The notes under the pieces were generated by a model. That model saw only the letters and a list, made by a program, of their open reading frames with translations, did no database searches and was not told where the DNA came from. Both the position numbers and the translations under genes were made by a program. This document shows positions 42,517 to 51,787 of a DNA stretch of 64,000 nucleotides, in pieces. The stretch is taken from NCBI RefSeq assembly GCF_035987325.1, contig NZ_CP108488.1:1550001-1614000 (forward strand), in the 5' to 3' direction. The stretch is from Streptomyces sp. NBC_01244 (GTDB lineage: Bacteria; Actinomycetota; Actinomycetes; Streptomycetales; Streptomycetaceae). Position 1 is the first letter of the stretch. Each line of letters opens with the position of its first letter.

Positions 42517-42533
42517 ACCTGTTGCGAACAGGT
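42517..42533. promoter_or_regulatory. Operator-like palindrome between vWA and RibD-type genes
   Basis: ACCTGTT-GCG-AACAGGT is a perfect 7-bp-arm palindrome in the divergent region 42452-42683, flanked by direct repeats ATCGA. Such sites are usual for TetR/MarR-type regulators, but no regulator gene is next to it. Confidence 0.55.
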
Positions 42534-42683
42534 ATCGAAGCGACAACGGGTGCCGGAGTTCCCGGCCGCCCGTCCCCGCGCCACGACCGCCCGACGGCAG
42601 GAGCGATCCGTCGTGGCGATGAGTTTTCGGGCGCCGGAAGGTCTATCTCTTGAAGAAGACGACCGACTCACCGGGAGTGCGCC

Positions 42684-43328
42684 ATGGGCCTCATCCACAT
42701 CGAAATGTTCGCGACCCTCGACCTCGTCGGGCAGGCGCCCGGCGGCCCCGACGAGGACCCGGTGGGGTTCCCGTTCGGCGGCTGGCAGGCGCCCCTGCTG
42801 GACGAGGTCACGGGAGCGCAGGTCGCGGCCGCTTACGAGGGCACGGACGCCCTGCTGCTGGGACGGCGGACGTACGACATCTTCGCCGCCTACTGGCCCC
42901 ACCAGAAGGGCGGCGAGGACGGCGAGATCGCCACCCTCTTCAACAGCGTCCCGAAGTACGTGGCCTCGCGCGGCAAGCCCGACCTCTCGTGGGCCGGCTC
43001 CACCCGGCTGGGCCCGGACCTCGCCGACGCGGTGCGCGAGATCCGTGACCGGCACGAGCACGTGAAGGTCGTAGGCAGCCTGAACCTCGTCCAGACGCTC
43101 CTGCGCGAGAAGCTCTTCGACCGCCTCGACCTCTGGGTGCACCCGATCGTGCTCGGCGTCGGGAAGAAGGTGTTCGACGACGGCGCCGTGCCCACCAACC
43201 TCGAGCTCCTCGCACCCCCGGCCACCGGCACCAAGGGGACCGTGTACCTGCGCTACGGGCTCGCGGGCGGCACTCCCGCGACGGGCGACATGAGCGCCCC
43301 AGGTCGCGGCGTCGAAAACGACACCTGA
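42684..43328 (+). CDS. Dihydrofolate reductase family (RibD C-terminal-like) protein
   Basis: A 214-residue RibD/DHFR-fold reductase. It starts with IHIEMFATLDLVGQAPGG (strand A, the family's SLDG-like position), then TDALLLGRRTYDIFAAYWP (about residues 55-73), DRHEHVKVVGSLNLVQTLL and DRLDLWVHPIVLGVGKKVFDDG (about 149-170). It lacks a deaminase domain, so it is a stand-alone putative NADPH reductase and not a complete RibD. ATG has GGGAG upstream. Confidence 0.85.
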   Translation: MGLIHIEMFATLDLVGQAPGGPDEDPVGFPFGGWQAPLLDEVTGAQVAAAYEGTDALLLGRRTYDIFAAYWPHQKGGEDGEIATLFNSVPKYVASRGKPDLSWAGSTRLGPDLADAVREIRDRHEHVKVVGSLNLVQTLLREKLFDRLDLWVHPIVLGVGKKVFDDGAVPTNLELLAPPATGTKGTVYLRYGLAGGTPATGDMSAPGRGVENDT

Positions 43329-43440
43329 GGCCCCCGCACCCGGCGGCCCCGCGACCACCGTCAACGAGCGGCCCGGCCCCGCGGCCCGTCTCGCGAGGGG
43401 TGGCACCGGGCCGCGGACGGGGCCAGTAGAGTGATCCATC

Positions 43441-44127
43441 GTGGCAGCACGACCGTTGAACGAGATCGTCGAGCCGGGCTGGGCCCGGGCTCTGGAGCCG
43501 GTGGCGGCGCAGATCGCCGCGATGGGCGACTTCCTGCGCGCGGAGATCGCGGCGGGCAGGACCTACGTCCCCGCCGGTGCGAACGTGCTGCGCGCGTTCC
43601 AGCAGCCCTTCGACGAGGTGAAGGTGCTGATCGTCGGGCAGGATCCGTACCCGACGCCGGGGCACGCGATCGGCCTGTCCTTCTCCGTGGCCCCCGAGGT
43701 CAGCCCCTGGCCCCCGAGCCTCGACAACATCTTCCGCGAACTGCACGCCGATCTCGGCACGGGCAAGCCCCGGAACGGGGATCTGACCCCGTGGACCCGG
43801 CAGGGCGTCCTGCTGCTGAACCGCTCGCTCACCACGGCCCCGCGCAAGCCCAACGCCCATCGCGGCAAGGGCTGGGAGGCGGTGACCGAACAGGCCATCC
43901 GCGCGCTCGCGGCCCGCGGCAAGCCCCTGGTGTCGGTGCTGTGGGGGCGCGAGGCGCGCAACCTGCGGCCCCTGCTGGGCGACCTGCCGGCCGTGGAATC
44001 GGTGCACCCCTCCCCGATGTCCGCGGACAACGGGTTCTTCGGGTCGAGGCCGTTCAGCAGGACGAACGACCTGCTGGTCCGCCAGGGTGCGCAGCCCGTG
44101 GACTGGCGGCTTCCCTCCGCAGGGTGA
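43441..44127 (+). CDS. ung: Uracil-DNA glycosylase
   Basis: A 228-residue family-1 UDG that removes uracil from DNA to start base-excision repair. Water-activating motif [11 protein letters not shown] is at residues 66-76, [17 protein letters not shown] at about 122-138, and the DNA-intercalation motif [21 protein letters not shown] at about 186-206, all as in Escherichia coli Ung. Start is GTG 43441. It is alone in its transcription unit and followed by the CbiX-like gene. Confidence 0.95.
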   Translation: MAARPLNEIVEPGWARALEPVAAQIAAMGDFLRAEIAAGRTYVPAGANVLRAFQQPFDEVKVLIVGQDPYPTPGHAIGLSFSVAPEVSPWPPSLDNIFRELHADLGTGKPRNGDLTPWTRQGVLLLNRSLTTAPRKPNAHRGKGWEAVTEQAIRALAARGKPLVSVLWGREARNLRPLLGDLPAVESVHPSPMSADNGFFGSRPFSRTNDLLVRQGAQPVDWRLPSAG

Positions 44128-44236
44128 CCGAAGGCCCGAACCGTATCTGACATTCCTCGGATAAATACGGACAGATGCCGCCGGAGAAGGCCCTGCCCGA
44201 ACACCCGGTTTCGATAAACCAGTAGCATGCGGCGCC

Positions 44237-45151
44237 ATGAGCTCCCCCACTGGGCCCGCAAATGGCCTGCCCGTACGAATGCCGCGACCCCGCCAGACCG
44301 GACGGCACCGCCGGCCCGAGCCCGCGGTGGCGCCCGAGGGCGCGCCCGCGCTGGTGCTCGCCGTGCCCGGTGCCCCTTCGGCCGCCTCGCGGGGGCTCGC
44401 GGAAGAGATCATCAGCATCGGCCGCTCCGAGCTGCCGGGCCTGGACGCCCGGGTCGGTTTCCTCGACGGTGACGACGCCACCGAGTTCCCGTCCCTGTCG
44501 GGCGTGCTGAACTCCGTGGCCCGCGACCGCGCCGCGCGCGCGGAGTCCGCCCGCGCCGCCGGGCAGGAGGTGCCCGCGCCGACCGGTCCGGACGCCGTGG
44601 TCGTGCCCCTGCTGGCCGGCCCCGACGGGGATCTGCTGCGCCGCGTGCGCCAGGCCCTGATGGACTCCTCGGCCGCCGCCGAGCTGGCCGATCCGCTCGG
44701 CCCGCACCCGCTGCTCGCCGAGGGGCTGCACGTGCGGCTGTCCGAGGCCGGCCTCGCCCGCGCCGACCGGGCCAGGCTCTTCAGCGTGACCACGGCCGCC
44801 GACGGCATCGTCTTGGCCACCACCGGCGGCGAGGAGGCCGTGCAGGCCGCGGGCATCACCGGCATGCTGCTGGCCGCCCGTCTCGCCGTGCCGGTGATGG
44901 CCGCCGCGCTGGACGAGGAGGGTTCGGTGGCCGCCATCGCCGACCAGCTCCGCCGCGAGGGTTCGACGCAGCTCGCGCTGGCCCCGTACCTGATCGGCCC
45001 GGAGGCCGCCGAGGGACTCCTCGACACCGCCTGCAAGGAGGCCGGCTGCAGCGCCGCCGACGTGCTCGGCGCGTACCCCGCGCTCGGCAAGCTGGCCGTC
45101 GCGCAGTACTCCGCCGCCCTCGGCATCACCCAGGGCGCCGCCGCCCACTGA
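44237..45151 (+). CDS. CbiX/SirB-like sirohydrochlorin chelatase family protein
   Basis: A 304-residue protein whose two halves follow the CbiX pattern of an Ala/Val-rich beta strand with a Gly loop (ALVLAVPGAPSAASRGLAEEI, VVVPLLAGPDGDLLRRV). The usual metal-binding His after the first strand (GHG) is replaced by PGAPS, so chelatase activity is uncertain. No porphyrin or cobalamin gene is adjacent. A long hairpin follows the stop. The palindrome GGTTT-CGAT-AAACC (44207-44220) lies just upstream of the ATG. Confidence 0.6.
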   Translation: MSSPTGPANGLPVRMPRPRQTGRHRRPEPAVAPEGAPALVLAVPGAPSAASRGLAEEIISIGRSELPGLDARVGFLDGDDATEFPSLSGVLNSVARDRAARAESARAAGQEVPAPTGPDAVVVPLLAGPDGDLLRRVRQALMDSSAAAELADPLGPHPLLAEGLHVRLSEAGLARADRARLFSVTTAADGIVLATTGGEEAVQAAGITGMLLAARLAVPVMAAALDEEGSVAAIADQLRREGSTQLALAPYLIGPEAAEGLLDTACKEAGCSAADVLGAYPALGKLAVAQYSAALGITQGAAAH

Positions 45152-45163
45152 CCCCCCGCTCAT

Positions 45164-45239
45164 GCCGTGCGTACGAGGGCCCGCGCCCCGGACCGTTCTG
45201 AATCGAACGAGCCGGAGCGCGGGCCCTCGTACGTACGGC
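45164..45239. terminator. Long hairpin between convergent genes
   Basis: The core arms 45170-45191 and 45212-45233 pair with one mismatch; allowing G-U, pairing extends to about 45164 and 45239, giving roughly 28 bp around a 20-base loop. It follows the CbiX-like stop and precedes the lactonase-like stop, a bidirectional terminator. Confidence 0.75.
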
Positions 45240-45270
45240 GGTCGGGTGCCGCCCGGTGCCGTCCGGGGGC

Positions 45271-46359
45271 TCAGCCGAAGACCACGCAGGTGGCGGCGGG
45301 CACGGCCACCGAGCCGGCGCGGTGCGGCTCGCCCGTCACCGGGTCCACGTCGAACCAGGTGACGTCGCCGGAACGCTCGTTGGCCGCGTACAGCCGGCGC
45401 CCCGACGGGTCGGCGGCCAGATCGCGCGGCCAACTGCCCCCGCACGGCACGGTGCCCGTGAGCTGCGGCTTCTCCGCGCCGCCGGCGAGGGAGAAGGTGG
45501 CGATGGTGTCGGCTCCGCGGACGGCCGCCCAGACGAAACGGCCGTCTGGCGAGGCCACGACCGCCGAGGGGTAGGCCGCCGGGGCCCCTGGAGCGCCCGT
45601 GGAGGCGACCGGAACCTCGCCGACCGGTTGGAGCTCGCCCGACTCCCCGTTCCAGCGGCAGACGGTCAGCTGCGGCTCCAGCTCGTGCAATACGTAGACC
45701 ACCTCGCCGGAGGGGTGGAAGGCGAGGTGCCGGGGGCCGGCCCCGGCGCGCAGCGCGGTCTCGGCGTGCAGGGCCGGGGCTCCGGTGGCCGGGTCGAGCG
45801 CGCAGACCCGTACCGAGTCGGTGCCGAGGTCGACGCTGAGGACCCAGCGGCCGCCGGGGGCGGGCAGCACCTGGTGGGCGTGCGGGGCCTTCTGCCGGCC
45901 GGCGTCGGGGCCGGAGCCCTGGTGGGCCAGTACGGCGGCGGGCTCCCCGATCGAGCCGTCGTCGGCGAGCGGGAGGCTGCTGACGCTGCCCGAGGTGTAG
46001 TTGGCGGTCAGCAGCCGGCGCCCCGCCACGCTGAGATGGGTGGGGCCGGCGCCGCCGACGGGGACGGTCGCGCCGAGGGGGACGAGCCCCTGCTCAGTGG
46101 TCCGGAAGGCGCCCACGGCGCCCTCCTCGGTCTCGCTCACGGCGTACAGCACGCCGGTGACGGGCTCGTGGACCAGGTACGAGGGGTCGGCGACGGCGTC
46201 CGTGGCCGAGAGCGGGGTCAGCGCTCCGGTGGCCGGATCCACGGCCGCGGTGGTGACACCGCGGCCGCCCCCCGAGGTGAACGAGCCGATCCAGGCCAGG
46301 TGTCCGCCGCCGTCGGCCGTACGGTCCGTACCGCCCACACCACTGTCCGCGCCGCCCAC
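45271..46359 (-). CDS. Lactonase family protein (YbhE/6-phosphogluconolactonase-like beta-propeller)
   Basis: A 362-residue seven-blade propeller. Repeating blades include GVTTAAVDPATGALTPL, GVLYAVSETEEGAVGAF, RRLLTANYTSGSVSSLPL and GSWPRDLAADPSGRRLYAANERSGDV, which carry the family's RHLAFHPSG signature. Members may hydrolyse 6-phosphogluconolactone or other lactones. GTG 46359 is chosen because GGAGAGGGG lies six bases upstream. It lies 55 bases downstream of the nitric oxide synthase gene on the same strand, so the two may be co-transcribed. Confidence 0.8.
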   Translation of the reverse strand: MGGADSGVGGTDRTADGGGHLAWIGSFTSGGGRGVTTAAVDPATGALTPLSATDAVADPSYLVHEPVTGVLYAVSETEEGAVGAFRTTEQGLVPLGATVPVGGAGPTHLSVAGRRLLTANYTSGSVSSLPLADDGSIGEPAAVLAHQGSGPDAGRQKAPHAHQVLPAPGGRWVLSVDLGTDSVRVCALDPATGAPALHAETALRAGAGPRHLAFHPSGEVVYVLHELEPQLTVCRWNGESGELQPVGEVPVASTGAPGAPAAYPSAVVASPDGRFVWAAVRGADTIATFSLAGGAEKPQLTGTVPCGGSWPRDLAADPSGRRLYAANERSGDVTWFDVDPVTGEPHRAGSVAVPAATCVVFG

Positions 46360-46414
46360 GAGAGGCCCCTCTCCGCCGTTCCGGATCCGTTCCCGAGCGA
46401 CGGTAACAGAAGGT

Positions 46415-47563
46415 CTAGACCAAATCCCGCCCTTGGGCCCGTTCTTGGGCACCGGGATGGTGGACGTAGGCGGTCGAGCTCGGCCGGTCCTCGTAGGTGC
46501 GGTGGAAGACCGGGGTCGCCGATCCGGAGATGGGCGGCACGATCCAGGACCAGTCCGCGCCCACGTCGCGGCCCTTGCGCTCCTCCTTCTCCAGGTGCGT
46601 CAGGAAGCGCCGGGACTCCGTGTGGTGGTCGGCGATGGTGACCTTGGCCCGGTCGAAGGAGTGCAGGACCGCCCGGTTGAGCTCGACGAGCGCGCGGTCC
46701 TTCCAGAGCGAACGGTCGCTGGCGGTGTCGAGGCCCATGCGGCGGGCGACCGCGGGCAGGAGGTTGTAGCGGTCGGTGTCCGCGAGGTTGCGGGCACCGA
46801 TCTCGGTGCCCATGTACCAGCCGTTGAAGGGCGCCGCCGGGTAGTGGATTCCGCCGATCTCCAGGCACATGTTGGAGATCGCGGGTACGGCGTGCCAGCG
46901 CAGGCCCCAGTCCGACCAGCCGTCACCGCCGGCCGCTCCGTCGGGGTGCTCGATGGGCACCTCCAGGACGGCGTCCGGGGGGACGTCGAACCAGCGGGGT
47001 TTGTCGTCGACCCCCTGCACGACCAGCGGAAGGAGGTCGAAGGGGGTGCCCGAGCCGCGGGACCAGCCCAGCGCGAGCAACGCGCTCGTGAGCTCGGCGT
47101 TGCGGGCGTCGCCGACGGTTATCGAAGGGTGGTCGCCGTAGCCGGCGTACCGGACCAGCTGCTCGCTCCAGATCAGCGGGCCGGGGCGGTCCGGGGTGTC
47201 GGGGGCGAAGACCGTGATGGTGGGCCGGACCCGGCCGCCGTTGGTGGCCTCGCGCAGGTGCTCGAAGCACTCTTCCGCGATCCCGTCGGCGTCGGTGAGC
47301 CCGCGGCGGTCGCGGACGCGCAGCGAGTTCCAGTACAGCCTGCCTATGCAGCGGTTGCTGTTGCGCCACGCGACGCGGGCGCCGTGCTCCAGCTCCTCGG
47401 GAGTGTGCCGGTACGTGTCCGTCTCGGCGAGCTCGGCCCGTACGGCGGCGAGCCGCTCGCGCGGATCACCCGCGTCCGGGTTCTCCCTGTGGAAGAGTCG
47501 GATGAACTCCTCGGCCGCTTCCCACACCTGAGCGGTGCTGGAACGCTGTTGAAGTATTTCCAT
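46415..47563 (-). CDS. nos: Nitric oxide synthase oxygenase
   Basis: A 382-residue bacterial NOS oxygenase that oxidises L-arginine to citrulline and NO using heme and a reduced pterin. The heme-binding Cys72 is in WRNSNRCIGR; the arginine-binding Glu254 is in GWYMGTEIGARNL; pterin and dimer residues are in DWSWIVPPISG (about 337-347) and PVFHRTYED. It has no flavin reductase domain, so it uses cellular ferredoxin or flavodoxin reductases. In other streptomycetes NOS signals development or nitrates natural products; here it stands between a propeller lactonase and a FUSC transporter. ATG 47563 has a weak RBS. Confidence 0.95.
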   Translation of the reverse strand: MEILQQRSSTAQVWEAAEEFIRLFHRENPDAGDPRERLAAVRAELAETDTYRHTPEELEHGARVAWRNSNRCIGRLYWNSLRVRDRRGLTDADGIAEECFEHLREATNGGRVRPTITVFAPDTPDRPGPLIWSEQLVRYAGYGDHPSITVGDARNAELTSALLALGWSRGSGTPFDLLPLVVQGVDDKPRWFDVPPDAVLEVPIEHPDGAAGGDGWSDWGLRWHAVPAISNMCLEIGGIHYPAAPFNGWYMGTEIGARNLADTDRYNLLPAVARRMGLDTASDRSLWKDRALVELNRAVLHSFDRAKVTIADHHTESRRFLTHLEKEERKGRDVGADWSWIVPPISGSATPVFHRTYEDRPSSTAYVHHPGAQERAQGRDLV

Positions 47564-47862
47564 TCCGGGCGGCTACCCCCTGTCCGATCCGACCAGGTCC
47601 ACCCCGCGCGCCGTGAAGCGGCGCCATGCCGGATGAATGTGCAATGAACAATCACCCGTTGTACATGTCGCAGGTCAGCGGCGTGCGGAAGGCGCGCCCG
47701 GAACACTCCTCCGTGTGATCTTCATCGATCGGCCTGCGGACGGGACTTGGGGGGACGTACCATCCGCGGCAGCGTCGGGCGCTCGAACAACCCTTCAGAC
47801 AACCCTTTTCAGACCACGAGCGGCTGATCGTGTGCGACCGGTCGACGCCCGGGCCGCAGGGG
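47564..47862 (-). promoter_or_regulatory. Upstream region of nos
   Basis: A 299-base gap between nos and the FUSC gene, both on the minus strand. It holds the inverted repeat TGTGCAA/TTGTACA (47638-47644 and 47659-47665, one mismatch) in an AT-rich patch, and tandem repeats ACAACCCTTCAG and ACAACCCTTTTCAG (47787-47812). They are plausible regulator sites for nos; no convincing -35/-10 pair was assigned. Confidence 0.45.
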
Positions 47863-49383
47863 TCAGGCGCCCACCAGCGGGGAGCGTGACGCCGTGCGCA
47901 GGGGTCCGTCGAGCTGGGCGAGGAGCCGCTCCAGACCCTGCAGATGGGCCAGCGCGGGTTCCGAGGCGGCCCGCGCGGGGTTCAGGGCCGCGGCGGCCGA
48001 CCGGTGCTCCGCGCCCGTGGCGCGTTCCGCTTCCGGCGTCAGCAGGGCCTCCACGGCGGCCTCCACGCGCCAGCACGCCGCCGCGAGCCGGGCGTCGTGG
48101 CTCGCGTCCGGGTCCGCCGCCACGGCGACCAGCCCGCGGACCTCCACGGCGCACTCGTCGAGCAGCGCGAGCACCCGGCGGGCCCTGGCCTTGCGGCCGC
48201 GGTAGGGGCTCAGCGGGTGGACGAGCGGAGCCAGGGAGAGCCGTACCCGGCCCAGGAACAGCTCCAGCTCCGCGGCGTGCGGCGCGGGGTCCGCGACCGG
48301 GGAACCGGCGAGCCGGGCCGCGGCTTCTGCCGTGCAGGCGCGGACGCAGCGCAGCGCGCGCTGGATCCACATGTCGTTGGTCGCGTGGGTGGTCACCGGG
48401 AGCACCAGGATCACGGCCAGCCCGGCGCACACCGCGCCGACGGCCGTCTGCTCCAGGCGCAGGACGAGCAGACCGGGATCGAGTACGCCCAGCAGCCCGT
48501 AGAGCAGGCCGGCCATCACCGTCACGGCCAGCATCATCCAGCTGTAGGACACGGCGGCGGTGTAGAAGATCCCGAAGACGCAGAGTGCCACCAAGACGGC
48601 CGTGGGCGCGGGCGCACCGTTCAGCGGGATGGCCACCAGCAGGCCCGCGCCGATCCCCAACACCGTGCCGAGGACCCGGCGGAAGCCGCGGACCAGGGTC
48701 TCGCCGCGCGAGGCGGTGTTGACGAAGATCCACCAGGCCGTGCCGACCGCCCAGTACCAGCGGTCCTCCGACAGGGCCTGGCCGATGCCCAGCGCGACCG
48801 CGCAGGCGGCGGTGGCTTGGAAGGCCTGGCGGGTGGTCGGCCGGGCCAGCCCGGTCCCGGGCGGGGCGGGCGGTACGGCGGCGGGCGGAACGCGCCGTTC
48901 GATGGGCCACAGCACGAACCGCACGGCGCCGGCCGACAGGAGGGCCAGTCCGACGGCGGCGTAGAGCTCCGGCAGCTGCCCGGGCCGGGCGTGCAGGAAC
49001 TGCGTGATGAAGAAGTTCATGAACGCGAAGATGCCGAGGGCGTGGCCGCGCACCCCCCACCGGCGGGCGTAGACGCCGGCGAAGACCACGGCGACGAACA
49101 CCGCGTCGCGGGCCAGGGGTACGCCGTGCAGGGTGGTGGCCAGGGCCAGTACGGGGAACCCGGCGGCGGGCAGCAGGGCGGTGGTCACCCGCTGGGCGCG
49201 CACGGTCGAGTCGGTCACGGTGAAGAGGGCGAGCAGGGCCGCCAGTCCCCCGGTGATCGACGCGACGAGCGAGAGCCCGCAGAGCTCGGCCACGGCCACC
49301 GCGAGGGCGACGCCGATGACGGCCCGCGTGGCGTTCCTGAGTCTTGCGCGCCCCGGATCCGGAGCCACGAACATCCTCTTCAC
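47863..49383 (-). CDS. FUSC family membrane protein (aromatic acid exporter-like)
   Basis: A 506-residue integral membrane protein with two blocks of about six helices each, interrupted by a soluble region and ended by a long helical domain, as in the FUSC/aromatic-acid-exporter family. Recognisable segments are TTALLPAAGFPVLALATTL, RRWGVRGHALGIFAFMNFFITQFL and WYWAVGTAWWIFVNTASRGETLVRGFRRVLGTVLGIGAG near 245-283. The GTG at 49383 is preferred over the ATG at 49374. Transported substrate unknown. Confidence 0.8.
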   Translation of the reverse strand: MKRMFVAPDPGRARLRNATRAVIGVALAVAVAELCGLSLVASITGGLAALLALFTVTDSTVRAQRVTTALLPAAGFPVLALATTLHGVPLARDAVFVAVVFAGVYARRWGVRGHALGIFAFMNFFITQFLHARPGQLPELYAAVGLALLSAGAVRFVLWPIERRVPPAAVPPAPPGTGLARPTTRQAFQATAACAVALGIGQALSEDRWYWAVGTAWWIFVNTASRGETLVRGFRRVLGTVLGIGAGLLVAIPLNGAPAPTAVLVALCVFGIFYTAAVSYSWMMLAVTVMAGLLYGLLGVLDPGLLVLRLEQTAVGAVCAGLAVILVLPVTTHATNDMWIQRALRCVRACTAEAAARLAGSPVADPAPHAAELELFLGRVRLSLAPLVHPLSPYRGRKARARRVLALLDECAVEVRGLVAVAADPDASHDARLAAACWRVEAAVEALLTPEAERATGAEHRSAAAALNPARAASEPALAHLQGLERLLAQLDGPLRTASRSPLVGA

Positions 49384-49651
49384 GGCGGTGTGCCGCCCCC
49401 CTTGCGATGGAGCACGCCGCACCCGCATCCGCCCGGGGGTGGTGGGCGGCACACGGGCACGGCGAAGGCGCCACGGTCCGGAGCGGCCTCGTTGCCGTCC
49501 GGCGCTGCGTGGCGCCGTAGATACATGGATAGGACACAGATAAGCATCCACAGGGGCAATGGCTCAAGTCGGCCCGCCCTCGATGGGCCATTGGCACACT
49601 CCCGAGCGGTGATCTTCGGCCATGGGCAGACCAACGGACCCGGGCGGCGGG

Positions 49652-50080
49652 TCAGTCCCCCGGAGCGTGCTCCGTCGGGACGCACAGGACCGGGACCGGC
49701 GAGAGGTGCAGGAGCTTGTGCGGGGTGGATCCGAGCAGGGCGCCGCGGATCGGGCTGTCGCCCCAGCTCCCCACGATGATCACCCGGGCGTCGTGCCGTT
49801 CGGCGGCGTCGAGCAGCGCCTGGGCCGGTTTCGCGTCGGCCACCTCGACCGTGGACGGCACTCCCGCCTCGTCGGCGGCCTCCACCGCCCGGGAGAGCGC
49901 GCTGCGGCCGGCTTCCCGGACGGCCTCCCGGTGCGCGCGGTACTCCTCGCCGGTGGGGCCCGGGGCGGCGGCCCCGTAGACGAGGACGAGCGGCTCGCCG
50001 AAGGCGGCGGCCACCTCCAGGGCGACGCGCAGGGCGCGCTCGGCTCCGGGCGACTCGTCGTACCCGAGGACGACGGACAT
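49652..50080 (-). CDS. Universal stress protein
   Basis: A 142-residue UspA-fold protein. It has the ATP-binding pattern near the C-terminus VGSWGDSPIRGALLGSTPHKLL (G2xG9xGST spacing), so it likely binds ATP. ATG 50080 has GGAGAGGAG six bases upstream and lies 73 bases after the amino-acid permease gene, which suggests co-transcription. A short inverted repeat CAATGGC/GCCATTG lies in the 268 bases between this gene and FUSC. Confidence 0.85.
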   Translation of the reverse strand: MSVVLGYDESPGAERALRVALEVAAAFGEPLVLVYGAAAPGPTGEEYRAHREAVREAGRSALSRAVEAADEAGVPSTVEVADAKPAQALLDAAERHDARVIIVGSWGDSPIRGALLGSTPHKLLHLSPVPVLCVPTEHAPGD

Positions 50081-50153
50081 CGGGGCTCCTCTCCGGCTTA
50101 CGGCCGGTGGTACGGGGTGCGGGACCGCGGAAGGCGAGGTTCGGGGCTGAGGT

Positions 50154-51731
50154 TCAGGGCTTCGGCACTTCCGGCCTCCGGGGCTTCCTGGCCACGTGTA
50201 CGAGGGCCGGGTCGGCGACGCCGCGCCGCTCCTGCCAGAAGCGGCCGTCCCTGATCCGCCAGAAGCACATCACGAGCACGCCGACGACGGCGATGCCGAT
50301 CCCGATGACGAGCGGCGGGCCGAGGCCGAACCAGGAGACGCCGCTCGCCGAGTTCTCCGGGTCCGACATGTCGGCGACCGACTGCACGAGCAGCCAGGCC
50401 AGCAGTCCGGCCCCGAGCACCGGGCCGAGGCCGATCAGCAGGAAGTTGTGCACGCTCTCCAGCAGGTGGCGCCGGTAGTAGACGGCGCAGGCCAGGCCGG
50501 TGAGGGCGTAGTAGAAGGAGATCAGCAGGGAGAGCGCGGTCAGGGAGTCCAGGAGGGCGTTCTCGCTGATCTGGTTGACGGCGAGGTACCAGACGATGGC
50601 GATGCCGGCCACCCACCAGGTGCTGACGTCCGGGGTCCGGAAGCGGGGGTGGATGTGCGAGAGGTTCGGCGGCAGCGCGTGCCGGCGGGCCATGGACAGG
50701 GCGGTACGGGAGGCCGGGATGATCGTGGTCTGGGTGGAGGCGAGCGCGGAGGTGCAGACGGCGAGCAGGACGACCCAGTCCCAGCCTCCCATCACCTCGT
50801 GCGCGAGGACCGCGAAGACGGCCTCCTCCTCGCCGGCGTTCTCGGCGAGGAACTTCGTCCCGGCGTAACCGACGACCGCGAAGCCGACGGACAGGTACGT
50901 CACCAGCAGGACCACGGTGGACCAGATGCCGGCCTTGCCCGGTGCGGTGGCCGAGTTCTCGACCTCCTCGGTGAGGTTGACCGCCGACTCCCAGCCCCAG
51001 TAGATGAACACGCCGAGCAGCAGGCCGCCGGTGAGGGCGGCGCCGCCGGCGCCGAAGGGATTGAGCCACTCGATCGCGGGTCTGGTGCCGTCGAGGCTGC
51101 TGGTGCCGGCGTAGACGCGGTAGAGGGCGACGACGGCGAAGACCAGCAGGAAGAAGACCTGGGCCAGGATCAGGACGTCCTGGAGCCGGGCCGACATCTC
51201 GGTGCCGATGACGCAGACGGCCGTCATGGCCAGGATCACGACGACGGTCAGGCTCTGGCGCAGTGCCTCGTTCGCCGCCCAGCCGTCGAGTCCGGCGGCG
51301 AGCAGTCCGAAGTGGACGGCGACGTCGGCCAGCGAGCCGATGACGAGGACGCCGGTCATGGCGATGGCCCAGCCGCCGAGCCAGCCCGCCCAGGGGCCCA
51401 TGGCGCGCGTCACCCACGAGAAGGTGGTGCCGCAGTCCTGGTCGACCTTGTTGAGGTAGTAGAAGGCGGCGGCGATCAGCAGCATCGGGACGAAGGAGGC
51501 CAGCATGACGCCGGGCGCGTAGATGCCGGCGAGCGCGACGATCGGCCCGATGACCGCGGCCAGGGAGTAGGCGGGCGAGGTCGAGTTCAGGCCGATGACG
51601 AGCGCGTCGAGGAAGCCGATCGCGTTGGCCTTGAGCCCTGGTTCCGCGTCGGTGTCGGCGGATCCCGTGACGGGCCCCGCTCCCGGTTCCGGGGGCTCAG
51701 GGGGCGCGCCGTCCGAGCCATGGTGGGCCAT
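50154..51731 (-). CDS. APC family amino-acid permease
   Basis: A 525-residue transporter with about 12-14 hydrophobic helices. Characteristic are GLNSTSPAYSLAAVIGPIVALAG near 47-69, DCGTTFSWVTRAMGPWAGWLGGWAIA near 99-124 and IYWGWESAVNLTEEVENSATAPGKAGI near 243-269. It likely imports amino acids or amines; the substrate is undetermined. The upstream gene is a histidine phosphatase, and the downstream gene is a universal stress protein. Confidence 0.85.
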   Translation of the reverse strand: MAHHGSDGAPPEPPEPGAGPVTGSADTDAEPGLKANAIGFLDALVIGLNSTSPAYSLAAVIGPIVALAGIYAPGVMLASFVPMLLIAAAFYYLNKVDQDCGTTFSWVTRAMGPWAGWLGGWAIAMTGVLVIGSLADVAVHFGLLAAGLDGWAANEALRQSLTVVVILAMTAVCVIGTEMSARLQDVLILAQVFFLLVFAVVALYRVYAGTSSLDGTRPAIEWLNPFGAGGAALTGGLLLGVFIYWGWESAVNLTEEVENSATAPGKAGIWSTVVLLVTYLSVGFAVVGYAGTKFLAENAGEEEAVFAVLAHEVMGGWDWVVLLAVCTSALASTQTTIIPASRTALSMARRHALPPNLSHIHPRFRTPDVSTWWVAGIAIVWYLAVNQISENALLDSLTALSLLISFYYALTGLACAVYYRRHLLESVHNFLLIGLGPVLGAGLLAWLLVQSVADMSDPENSASGVSWFGLGPPLVIGIGIAVVGVLVMCFWRIRDGRFWQERRGVADPALVHVARKPRRPEVPKP

Positions 51732-51787
51732 GTACGCATCGTCACGCAGACGGGGCCGGTGCGCGAGGCGGGAGCGTCACGGGAGCC

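Noticed and set aside
44237..45151. Functional cobalt or iron chelatase from the CbiX fold
   Set aside because: The metal-binding His of the first motif is not visible (PGAPS), and no cobalamin or heme genes are nearby; only family resemblance is stated.
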